Part shown: positions 1 through 7,286 of the stretch, in pieces
How the letters are laid out: each line of letters starts with the position of its first letter
Position numbering within the stretch: position 1 is the first letter of the stretch
Source of the DNA: Actinomycetota bacterium
GTDB lineage: Bacteria; Actinomycetota; Actinomycetes; Nanopelagicales; Nanopelagicaceae
Assembly (NCBI GenBank): GCA_009705075.1
Contig: WLCY01000018.1
Coordinates: forward strand, 1 to 8,473
DNA length: 8,473 bases
Reading direction: 5' to 3'
Made by a program: the position numbers and the translations under genes
The notes under the pieces: generated by a model
Told to the model about the DNA's origin: nothing
The model's database searches: none
Seen by the model: only the letters and a program-made list of their open reading frames with translations

Positions 1-1
1 C

Positions 2-1405
<1,404 letters not shown>

Positions 1406-1410
1406 TTAAT

Positions 1411-2823
1411 TTAGTTGTGGCTTTCTTGGCGAGCTATTCTCTTTCTTGAAAGAAGAATGTGCCCAAAGAATCCAATTACTAGAGCGATGATTACACCAAT
1501 ATTTGAATAAGCCCAAGGACCGCTCTTGCCACCAATTAACCCTAAGAAATATCCCTGCCAAGATAGCCAGCTTGCAAAAGTATTTGTTACAAAACCCCAA
1601 CCAACAACCGAGCCCAATAACACCAAGAGAAGTGAGCGAAAATTCCAGGCGCCGTAAATTCCTTTTGAATTGAATAGATCCGCCTCAAGGTAATCGCGTT
1701 TACGCATAATTACATCCGCAACAAAGATTGCAGACCACACTGCAATTGGAACTCCAAGGGTTATTAAGAAACCTTGAAAGGGACCGAAGAAATCTCCAGC
1801 AATCCAGACAATATAAATCGTGCCAATTGTCATTATTACTGCATCGATTGAGGCGGCGACATGGCGCTTTACTGGAAGCCCGATAGAAACCAGAGTTATC
1901 CCTGATGAATACAAATCAAGAATTGCACCGCCAATCAAGCCGAGTATTGCTACCGCAGCAAAGGGAATTAGGTACCAAGCTGGAACTAAAGTTGTGAGTG
2001 CACCAATTGGATCCATTGAAATTTTTTCACCAAGGGTTTTACTACTTCCAGCTAAAAGTGAACCGTATATAACTAGAACTATCGGAACAATAGATGCGCC
2101 AAAAACTGTCCATCCGATTACACCACGGCTAGAAACACTTCGTGGCAAATATCTTGAATAATCAGCGGCGGCGTTAACCCAACCTAGGCCAATTCCAGTT
2201 ATGCCAAATATCAAGGCTCCGATAAATGCTTGGAGGCTCCCGCTTGGAATTGCCGAGATTGCGGTCCAATTCACCTGATCTGCTGTGAGAATTATGTAGC
2301 CAATAGTTAAAAGAATTGTTGCAATTGTTAAAGTTTTTTGAAGGCGCATAATCACTTGAAAACCTAAAACTCCGCCAAAGATAGTTAATCCCGCAGCAAT
2401 TGAAAACCCAAGAATGCGTGAGATGTTGGGATCAATATTCCCTACTCGCGTGAAAACTGTTTCAGTTGCCAACGTTGCGAGTGAAACTAAAACTGTCTCC
2501 CAACCAACAAAAATTAAGTATGAAAGAAGCCCCGGAACAATGTTTCCCTTTACTCCAAAGGCAGCACGTGAAAGCGTCATGGTTGGAGCGCTCGCTCGCT
2601 TACCTGCAAGTGAACTAATTCCAACTAAACCGAATGAGGCAATGGTGCCAATAATTGCCGCAAAAGTTGCCTGCCAGAAAGAAATTCCGAAACCAAGAAA
2701 GAATGCACCATATGAGAGAGCGAGTAGCGAAACATTTGCTGCAGCCCAAGGCCAGAATAAACTTCGCGCAGTTCCGCTTCGCTCATTTTCAGTGATGAAG
2801 TTAGTGCCATTCATTTCTAACAT
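1411..2823 (-). CDS. NCS1-family purine/cytosine permease
   Basis: An inner membrane nucleobase (or related compound) symporter of the purine-cytosine permease/NCS1 family, 470 residues, a usual length, with about twelve hydrophobic segments. The N-terminal helix carries FWPWAAANVS (residues 23-32), followed by the glycine-rich SYGAFFLGFGISFWQA stretch, as in CodB-like members. The loop GKRASAPTMTLSRAAFG (74-90) with GN at 93-94 and the GWE of helix 3 (107-109) are family signatures. The substrate cannot be read from sequence: cytosine, purines, allantoin and thiamine precursors are all known for NCS1 proteins. The GTG-free start MLEM is preferred over the nearby MNGT because a TACTCT hexamer lies 7 nt upstream of the first ATG, fitting leaderless initiation; neither ATG has a Shine-Dalgarno. 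It is divergent from the MFS gene and convergent with guaB1, so a shared purine salvage role with guaB1 is possible but unproven. Confidence 0.88.
   Translation of the reverse strand: MLEMNGTNFITENERSGTARSLFWPWAAANVSLLALSYGAFFLGFGISFWQATFAAIIGTIASFGLVGISSLAGKRASAPTMTLSRAAFGVKGNIVPGLLSYLIFVGWETVLVSLATLATETVFTRVGNIDPNISRILGFSIAAGLTIFGGVLGFQVIMRLQKTLTIATILLTIGYIILTADQVNWTAISAIPSGSLQAFIGALIFGITGIGLGWVNAAADYSRYLPRSVSSRGVIGWTVFGASIVPIVLVIYGSLLAGSSKTLGEKISMDPIGALTTLVPAWYLIPFAAVAILGLIGGAILDLYSSGITLVSIGLPVKRHVAASIDAVIMTIGTIYIVWIAGDFFGPFQGFLITLGVPIAVWSAIFVADVIMRKRDYLEADLFNSKGIYGAWNFRSLLLVLLGSVVGWGFVTNTFASWLSWQGYFLGLIGGKSGPWAYSNIGVIIALVIGFFGHILLSRKRIARQESHN
1436..1458. terminator. Possible hairpin near the guaB1/permease convergent stops
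   Basis: An inverted repeat, ATTCTCTTTC facing GAAAG-A-AGAAT, can form about nine or ten pairs with a one-base bulge and a CUUG tetraloop. It starts 30 nt after the guaB1 stop and lies inside the last codons of the permease gene. There is no clear T-tract on either side and the stem is AT-rich, so terminator function is only a guess. Confidence 0.22.
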
Positions 2824-2830
2824 GGGGTAA

Positions 2831-2836
2831 AGAGTA
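2831..2836 (-). promoter_or_regulatory. Putative -10 box (TACTCT) for leaderless permease mRNA
   Basis: On the minus strand the hexamer TACTCT matches the actinobacterial TANNNT -10 pattern and is followed by 7 nt (TTACCCC) and then the permease ATG. This would place the transcription start at the start codon. No convincing -35 is seen. Confidence 0.45.
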
Positions 2837-2847
2837 GGGGTTATAGA

Positions 2848-2853
2848 TACGAT
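2848..2853 (+). promoter_or_regulatory. Putative -10 box (TACGAT) for leaderless MFS mRNA
   Basis: TACGAT fits TANNNT and is followed by 6 nt (TGGCGC) and the MFS ATG at 2860, so transcription would begin at or next to the start codon. The AGGGG at 2836-2840 is about 20 nt from the ATG, too far for a Shine-Dalgarno. The divergent permease promoter lies in the same 36-nt gap. Confidence 0.5.
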
Positions 2854-2859
2854 TGGCGC

Positions 2860-4020
2860 ATGTTTCAGGGCGATGAATATCGAAAAGCTCGCATCGCAAC
2901 CCTTATCGCATTTCTTATAAATGGATTTTCTGTTGGAAATTTTGTTTCAAGAATTCCAGATTTCAAATCAGAACTAGGAATTTCAAATGGGGTGCTCGGC
3001 TTCTCATTGCTGTGCGGTTCGGTCGGTGTTTTAGCTGTACTACGGCCAGCTAGTCGAAGTTCTGCAAAATATGGAAGCGGGCCGATTACAAAGTACTCTG
3101 CATTTACATTAGCGTTGGCCGTTCCGTTAGTTGGATTACTTTTTAGCCTTCCTTGGTTTCTCTTCTCGTTATTTATCTATGGCGCTCTCTCCTCGATTCA
3201 TGATCTTTCAATGAATGCCCAAGCCGCTGCCCTAGAGAACAAAGCTGGCAAGCGAGTCATGAGCACTTTTCATGGCATGTGGTCAATCGGTGGATTAACT
3301 GGTGGTGCTATCGGTGGTTTTATTGCCAGTACAGATATCTCAATTCGAATTCACGCATTTTCTATTGGGATCTTTATCTTTTGTATCGCAGTTATTACTA
3401 GGAATTGGTTCTTGCCAGCATCCGCTGATCAACATATATTTGAAAAACATGAGAGACGAAAGGCGCCTCGAAAGTTTGTAATTCTTGGATTGGTAGGACT
3501 ATGTGGCGCAGTTGGTGAAGGGGCAGCTGCGGACTGGGGTGGTGTTCTTGCGCGTGAAACTTTTAATTCATCACCACTTATGTCAGCACTGCCTTACGTT
3601 TTCTTCTCTGCCACCATGGTCGCCGGCAGATTATCGGGTGATTATCTAGCACATAAATTTGGCCTGGTTAAAGTCATTGGCCGGGCGGGGTTAATAGGAG
3701 GACTTGGCTTAACAGCTGGGCTACTTATCGGAAATATCTATGGCGTGATATTCGGTTGGTTCTTATTGGGAATCGGGCTCTCAACCGTAATACCTCTGAT
3801 GATTAGCGCGACTGGAACGATTGCAAATGAGAAATACGCTGGCCAAGTGTCTGCTGCTGAAGGCGTCGCGTTGGTTACTGGAGTTGCCTATTTTGGTTTC
3901 CTAATAGGTCCGCCATTGATTGGTTTTCTCTCCGAGTTTATGACCCTTAGGTGGGCAATGCTTGTCCCTGCAGCCATGGCAATCATCTTTGGATTGAGTG
4001 CAAAAAAAGTATTGTCATAG
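2860..4020 (+). CDS. MFS transporter, YbjJ-like
   Basis: A 386-residue major facilitator superfamily permease with about twelve membrane segments and a cytoplasmic central loop rich in charge near residues 190-205 (EKHERRKAPRK). It carries the motifs I associate with the YbjJ-like branch: MNAQAAALE (118-126), STFHGMWSIGGLTGG (135-149), GEGAAADWGGVL (219-230), GRLSGDYL (256-263) and GPPLIGFLSE (350-359). Members of this branch are poorly characterised and are often placed near sugar genes; the substrate is unknown. The next gene, a ManA-like isomerase, begins 12 nt downstream on the same strand, which makes a sugar or sugar derivative the best guess. The ATG at 2860 has no Shine-Dalgarno but has a TACGAT hexamer 6 nt upstream, so leaderless translation is likely. 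Fold and family are clear; substrate is inference. Confidence 0.85.
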   Translation: MFQGDEYRKARIATLIAFLINGFSVGNFVSRIPDFKSELGISNGVLGFSLLCGSVGVLAVLRPASRSSAKYGSGPITKYSAFTLALAVPLVGLLFSLPWFLFSLFIYGALSSIHDLSMNAQAAALENKAGKRVMSTFHGMWSIGGLTGGAIGGFIASTDISIRIHAFSIGIFIFCIAVITRNWFLPASADQHIFEKHERRKAPRKFVILGLVGLCGAVGEGAAADWGGVLARETFNSSPLMSALPYVFFSATMVAGRLSGDYLAHKFGLVKVIGRAGLIGGLGLTAGLLIGNIYGVIFGWFLLGIGLSTVIPLMISATGTIANEKYAGQVSAAEGVALVTGVAYFGFLIGPPLIGFLSEFMTLRWAMLVPAAMAIIFGLSAKKVLS

Positions 4021-4026
4021 TAAATT
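4021..4026 (+). promoter_or_regulatory. Putative -10 box (TAAATT) upstream of the ManA-like gene
   Basis: TAAATT directly follows the MFS stop codon, and 6 nt (GCTTTC) separate it from the ATG at 4033. The geometry equals that of the other candidate leaderless starts here. If real, the isomerase can be transcribed on its own in addition to read-through from the MFS gene. TANNNT is weakly informative in AT-rich DNA, hence the modest confidence. Confidence 0.38.
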
Positions 4027-4032
4027 GCTTTC

Positions 4033-5058
4033 ATGATTACACCTCAGAAACTTGCATCCAATCAATTTGATCACTTCTATAAAGGTGGGTACCGAATCGG
4101 TGCACTACGCAATGGCCCGGGTGGTCCGATGCGACCTGAGGAGTGGATTGGTTCTATGACCACTCGCTTCGGTGAAAAAACAATGGGGCTATCAGTTCTA
4201 TCTGATGGAACTTACCTGCGAGATTCAGTGCTAGCCAATCCAGAAAAATGGTTGGGCGCTGAACATTTAAATACCTTCGGAGCAAGTACAGAATTGTTAA
4301 TGAAGTTACTAGATCCAGATCAACGGCTCCCAGTTCACTATCATCCAAATCGTAAGTTTGCTAAAGATCATCTCTCGCTTAAACACGGTAAAACTGAAGC
4401 CTGGATTATTTTGGAAGCACCAGCAGGTGCAAATGTGGGGTTAGGTTTTGGCAAAGAATTAAGTAAATCTGAAGTATCAAAAATGGTAGATGCAAGGGAT
4501 GCTGATGGTCTACTTGCTTCGCTTCAAAAATTTGAAGTTAAAGCAGGAGATACCGTTTTTGTTCCTGCAGGAACACCGCACGCAATTGGTGCTGGAATAT
4601 TTGTTCTCGAACTTCAAGAACCAACTGATTTATCAGCGCTCCTCGAGTGGAATGATTTTGCCGTTGATGGCGTTAAAGATGGTCACCTCGGATTAGGTTT
4701 CGATACTGTTTTAGATGCACTTCGTTATACGCCAATTGAAAAAGACGAGGCCAGTAAATTAGTCTTTTCAAATCGTCTCTTTAGCGGAACAGATCAATCA
4801 GTGTTTACTGCTGTTGCTGATCCATATTTTCGCGCCGATTACCTTGCTGGCAATGCAAGCAAGGTTGCCGCTGGATTTAGCATTATGTTGGTTTTGGAAG
4901 GTAGTGGAAGTATTACTTTTGAGAACCACCAAGAAATTAGCGCAGTTAAAGGCGATGCAATATTAATTCCACATTCAGCTGGGGCGTGGACTTTAACTGG
5001 TGCTAGCGGTGTTGTTTGTCGTCCACCACTAGCTAAAGATGCTCCGCTAGCGCTATAA
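4033..5058 (+). CDS. Class I mannose-6-phosphate isomerase-like cupin protein
   Basis: A cytoplasmic, metal-dependent sugar isomerase-like protein of 341 residues, close to the length of short bacterial class I phosphomannose isomerases. The first cupin has the expected metal motifs: VHYHPN (H102, H104), KTEAW (E122) and PAGTPHAIG (H183), followed by VLELQEPTD. A second, degenerate cupin lies at about 283-325 (MLVLEGSGSITF to AILIPHSAGAW). Two changes stand out. The usual Gln of the QVHP motif is His102, and the catalytic Arg that follows the NSD segment in typical ManA (YRVYD) aligns by hand with Leu203 in DLSALLEWND. The protein may therefore act on another sugar, or on a free sugar, rather than mannose 6-phosphate. 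It lies 12 nt after the MFS gene and meets the 3-epimerase gene end to end. The start has no Shine-Dalgarno but has TAAATT 6 nt upstream. Family is solid; exact reaction is open. Confidence 0.82.
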   Translation: MITPQKLASNQFDHFYKGGYRIGALRNGPGGPMRPEEWIGSMTTRFGEKTMGLSVLSDGTYLRDSVLANPEKWLGAEHLNTFGASTELLMKLLDPDQRLPVHYHPNRKFAKDHLSLKHGKTEAWIILEAPAGANVGLGFGKELSKSEVSKMVDARDADGLLASLQKFEVKAGDTVFVPAGTPHAIGAGIFVLELQEPTDLSALLEWNDFAVDGVKDGHLGLGFDTVLDALRYTPIEKDEASKLVFSNRLFSGTDQSVFTAVADPYFRADYLAGNASKVAAGFSIMLVLEGSGSITFENHQEISAVKGDAILIPHSAGAWTLTGASGVVCRPPLAKDAPLAL

Positions 5059-5059
5059 A

Positions 5060-5941
5060 TTAAGCGAGATTATTTGCGCGAACAATATGTTCGACCATGT
5101 ACTTGCGAGCGTTAAGTGCCATTGGCTTGTTCTCGGTCCAGAGGTTGCGCCAAATTGCCAAGGCGAGAGATAAGTCTGGGTGAACAATCGCCGAGGAGAA
5201 ACTCTCAAAGGTAATAACGCCTTTGTAATTGATTTTTGCAAGAGCGCCAAATAGTTCATCGAAGTCGACGTTTCCGGTGCCAAGTCCACCGCGATGACTT
5301 GCCCCAATATGGACATACCCAATGTGCTCAGCATTGTTAATAATTGGTGAAGCTAGATCTTGTTCCTCAATATTCATATGATAAATATCGATATGAACTT
5401 TCACATTTGGTTCGCCAATATCTTTAATCATTTCAACGGCTTGATCAATTGTGTTGATTAAATTTGATTCGTAGCGATTAACTGGCTCTAAACCAAGAGT
5501 GATTCCCTTAGCTTGTGCCGCAATTGCTAGACGCTTGAGCGATGCCACCGCATTGGCACGAGATTTTTCAGTTGCGGGATGTGCATACTTTCCAAGGGCG
5601 CTAAACAAAACTCCGCCTAAATAATCTCCTTCAATACCCGCAACTACATCGAGGGCTGCCATCAATTTGGCCTCTCCCTTTGCAACAATTGCTGGATCTT
5701 CATTATTTATATCTGCATCGAATGAAAGCCCAAGGGAGCAAGCAGCTTTAATCCCAAATTCCTTAAGTGTTGCAAGTGTGTGTTCAGTATCGATGAGCGA
5801 AGGATCAAGTGCAGGAATTTCGATTAAATCGTAACCCGCATCCACGGTATTTTGAATTGCCTCTCGGCATTCAGCGTGGGACCAGCCACCAACCCATACA
5901 AGAGCGTGGACACCTAATTTATTTGGAAGTTGAATTGTCAT
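5060..5941 (-). CDS. D-tagatose/D-psicose 3-epimerase family protein (sugar phosphate isomerase/epimerase TIM barrel)
   Basis: A cytoplasmic TIM-barrel enzyme of the xylose isomerase-like superfamily, 293 residues, the usual length of ketose 3-epimerases. Those enzymes interconvert ketoses such as D-fructose/D-psicose or D-tagatose/D-sorbose at C3 using a divalent metal. The metal ligands are all in place: E152 in LEPVNRYE, D185 in HIDIYHMN, H211 in YVHIGASHRG and E246 in ITFESFSS. The catalytic partners E158, H188 and R217 are present too. These positions coincide with those I recall for the Pseudomonas cichorii D-tagatose 3-epimerase. LGTGNVDFDELF (220-231) is also a typical stretch. Related families (Hyi, IolE/IolI) share the fold but fit less well. 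Its stop lies 1 nt from the ManA-like stop on the other strand. TATACT sits 6 nt before the ATG, so it probably has its own leaderless transcript besides read-through from the upstream operon. Confidence 0.85.
   Translation of the reverse strand: MTIQLPNKLGVHALVWVGGWSHAECREAIQNTVDAGYDLIEIPALDPSLIDTEHTLATLKEFGIKAACSLGLSFDADINNEDPAIVAKGEAKLMAALDVVAGIEGDYLGGVLFSALGKYAHPATEKSRANAVASLKRLAIAAQAKGITLGLEPVNRYESNLINTIDQAVEMIKDIGEPNVKVHIDIYHMNIEEQDLASPIINNAEHIGYVHIGASHRGGLGTGNVDFDELFGALAKINYKGVITFESFSSAIVHPDLSLALAIWRNLWTENKPMALNARKYMVEHIVRANNLA
5079..5093. repeat. Perfect inverted repeat CGAACA-ATA-TGTTCG
   Basis: A 6-bp perfect palindromic stem with a 3-nt centre, located 20 nt after the ManA-like stop and within the last codons of the epimerase gene. 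It could be a small transcript-end hairpin or a protein site. It resembles the LexA box, but the spacing between GAAC and GTTC is 5 nt instead of 4. No T-tract follows on the + strand. Confidence 0.3.
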
Positions 5942-5947
5942 GCCGCA

Positions 5948-5953
5948 AGTATA
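5948..5953 (-). promoter_or_regulatory. Putative -10 box (TATACT) for leaderless epimerase mRNA
   Basis: On the minus strand TATACT, close to the TATAAT ideal and to TANNNT, is followed by 6 nt (TGCGGC) and the epimerase ATG at 5941. It abuts the stop codon of the carboxypeptidase gene at 5954-5956. There is no Shine-Dalgarno and no obvious -35. This is the best of the four candidate leaderless promoters in the window. Confidence 0.55.
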
Positions 5954-6619
5954 TTAATTTAAATCTTCTGCGCCAGTAGGCGAACTTTCTAAACTAGATA
6001 ACGCATTCGCCGCCATTTTTGGACAGGTACCACCAGGTGCAATAACTGGCTCAAAATGCCACCACTCATTCTCATAAACCCGACAGATTCCAAAAGTTGA
6101 ACCATTCTCTTCCAACCATTTAACCGCAACTTTATCGCCAGGATAATTTACATCGATGGCTGTTCCCCATGGATGATGCGAGATATCTCTAGGTAATACC
6201 CATTTCGAAGCTTCTTCTTCGCTCCCATATTTCTTAACTGCATCTGCGAATAACCTAGCTTGCAAGTTTTGCGATCTAAAGCCCGAAGTTATTTGCAATC
6301 TATAACCGAGTTTCTTCGCTGCTGCTTGTGCCGCTTGGAATCGAATTGCGAAAGTTGGATTTAAGCCGTTAGGTCTAACATCTCCATGTTCGATTGGAGC
6401 GCCACCAAGAGAAGCCTCTTCAGTTGTGCAACCCAAATTAGAATCACTTTCTCGCAGCTCCTCAGTTTTTGAATTAAAGCAGAGCAGTTTTGTTGGAGGG
6501 GCAGGAACATATTTTGCAGGCTCCTGTGCGGGGCTGACTCTGGCGAGGCTAATCACAAAAAACACGGCTCCGATATAGCCAATGATTCCCAGCCCGATAA
6601 GAATCCTCTCTTTAGACAT
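5954..6619 (-). CDS. Membrane-anchored D-alanyl-D-alanine carboxypeptidase, VanY/M15 family
   Basis: A 221-residue zinc peptidase of the M15B (VanY-like) family, expected to trim D-Ala-D-Ala ends of peptidoglycan stems outside the membrane. Residues about 5-26 form a single N-terminal hydrophobic helix (signal anchor), then a Pro-rich linker (AQEPAKYVPAPP). The catalytic domain covers about 85-195: SGFRSQ (112-117), the zinc motif SHHPWGTAID with H149 and D156, and EWWHFEP with catalytic E185 and zinc ligand H188. Between linker and domain lies a small Cys-flanked stretch (C47 to C64), and C179 and C199 add two more exported cysteines. The start overlaps the phosphodiesterase gene by 8 nt, with a weak AGAAG ahead of the ATG, so translational coupling is likely. 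The epimerase ATG follows 12 nt after its stop. Family and active site are clear; the exact cell wall substrate is inferred. Confidence 0.85.
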   Translation of the reverse strand: MSKERILIGLGIIGYIGAVFFVISLARVSPAQEPAKYVPAPPTKLLCFNSKTEELRESDSNLGCTTEEASLGGAPIEHGDVRPNGLNPTFAIRFQAAQAAAKKLGYRLQITSGFRSQNLQARLFADAVKKYGSEEEASKWVLPRDISHHPWGTAIDVNYPGDKVAVKWLEENGSTFGICRVYENEWWHFEPVIAPGGTCPKMAANALSSLESSPTGAEDLN

Positions 6620-7286
6620 ACTTCTGCGCTCTATCAGGATAGTTTGTTATTACTCCATCAATTCCAAGCTTCTTACAAAATTCTAAATCGCTCTCTTCAT
6701 TTACAGTCCAAACAAATATCCGCTTTCCGCGGCGCTGCAATCTAGTGACTAGCCTTGGGTGGCTTTTAATTAAATCTATTTTCAGCGCAACAACCTTGGT
6801 TGGCGCAACAAGCGCTTGCAAGTAGAACTCAGCCACTGTGCAAGACTTATGTGATTTTATAAATCGTTTAACGGCGAACCAGGAAAAAGACATACAAATA
6901 ATCTCAATTCCAGATTGAGATATCTCAGCGCTGCGCTGCTTTAAGAGATCTAATACTCTCTTTTCTACCAAACCACCTGTTGCTACTGGGTGCTTACTTT
7001 CAATCAATAAATCTTTTTTATTAGCTATTGCTAGAGAAATTAGTTCATCCAAAGTAATTGTGGCCGCTAAATCCCTTATCTCACTTAATTTCATCTTTGA
7101 GACTCGTCGTTTAACGCCCGCAATTCTCTCGGTATCTGCATCATGAAAGCAGGCAATTTCCTGATCCAGTGTTAAGCGCACGTCACATTCAAAGCCATCA
7201 GCTTTATCTTCAATTGCCGAGATATAAGCCGAAAGTGTCATCTCGGGTGATCGGCCGGATGCGCCGCGATGTGCAAAGACTTTCAT
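6612..7286 (-). CDS. Glycerophosphodiester phosphodiesterase family protein
   Basis: A 224-residue GDPD-family TIM barrel, the size of UgpQ-like cytoplasmic enzymes that split glycerophosphodiesters into glycerol 3-phosphate and an alcohol. No signal peptide is visible. Catalytic and metal residues are present: FAHRG (H6, R7), FECDVR (E33, D35), H48 in CFHDAD, and the LIESKHP strand (E96, K98). The C-terminal VWTVNEE (192-198) and TNYPD (214-218) motifs are typical. The one oddity is SPEMT at 13-17, where the family nearly always has PENT; the Asn is replaced by Met. Its ATG overlaps the glycosyltransferase stop in an ATGA junction, and its end overlaps the carboxypeptidase start by 8 nt, so all three are probably translated from one mRNA. 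In this context it could recycle lipid headgroups or act on glycerophosphate-containing glycans, which is inference. Confidence 0.85.
   Translation of the reverse strand: MKVFAHRGASGRSPEMTLSAYISAIEDKADGFECDVRLTLDQEIACFHDADTERIAGVKRRVSKMKLSEIRDLAATITLDELISLAIANKKDLLIESKHPVATGGLVEKRVLDLLKQRSAEISQSGIEIICMSFSWFAVKRFIKSHKSCTVAEFYLQALVAPTKVVALKIDLIKSHPRLVTRLQRRGKRIFVWTVNEESDLEFCKKLGIDGVITNYPDRAQKYV

Noticed and set aside
1820..2161. Open frame of about 113 codons on the + strand opposite the middle of the permease
   Set aside because: Shadow of the codon pattern of the real gene; no domain and no start signal.
2414..2830. Long open frame on the + strand opposite the permease N-terminal half
   Set aside because: It lies wholly antisense to a well-supported NCS1 gene, its translation has no recognisable domain, and it has no ribosome binding site or -10 box in leaderless position.
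5079..5093. LexA-like SOS box (CGAAC...GTTCG)
   Set aside because: The half-sites match but are separated by 5 nt instead of the 4 nt of the Gram-positive and actinobacterial LexA site, and the repeat lies at the 3' end of a coding region rather than before a gene.
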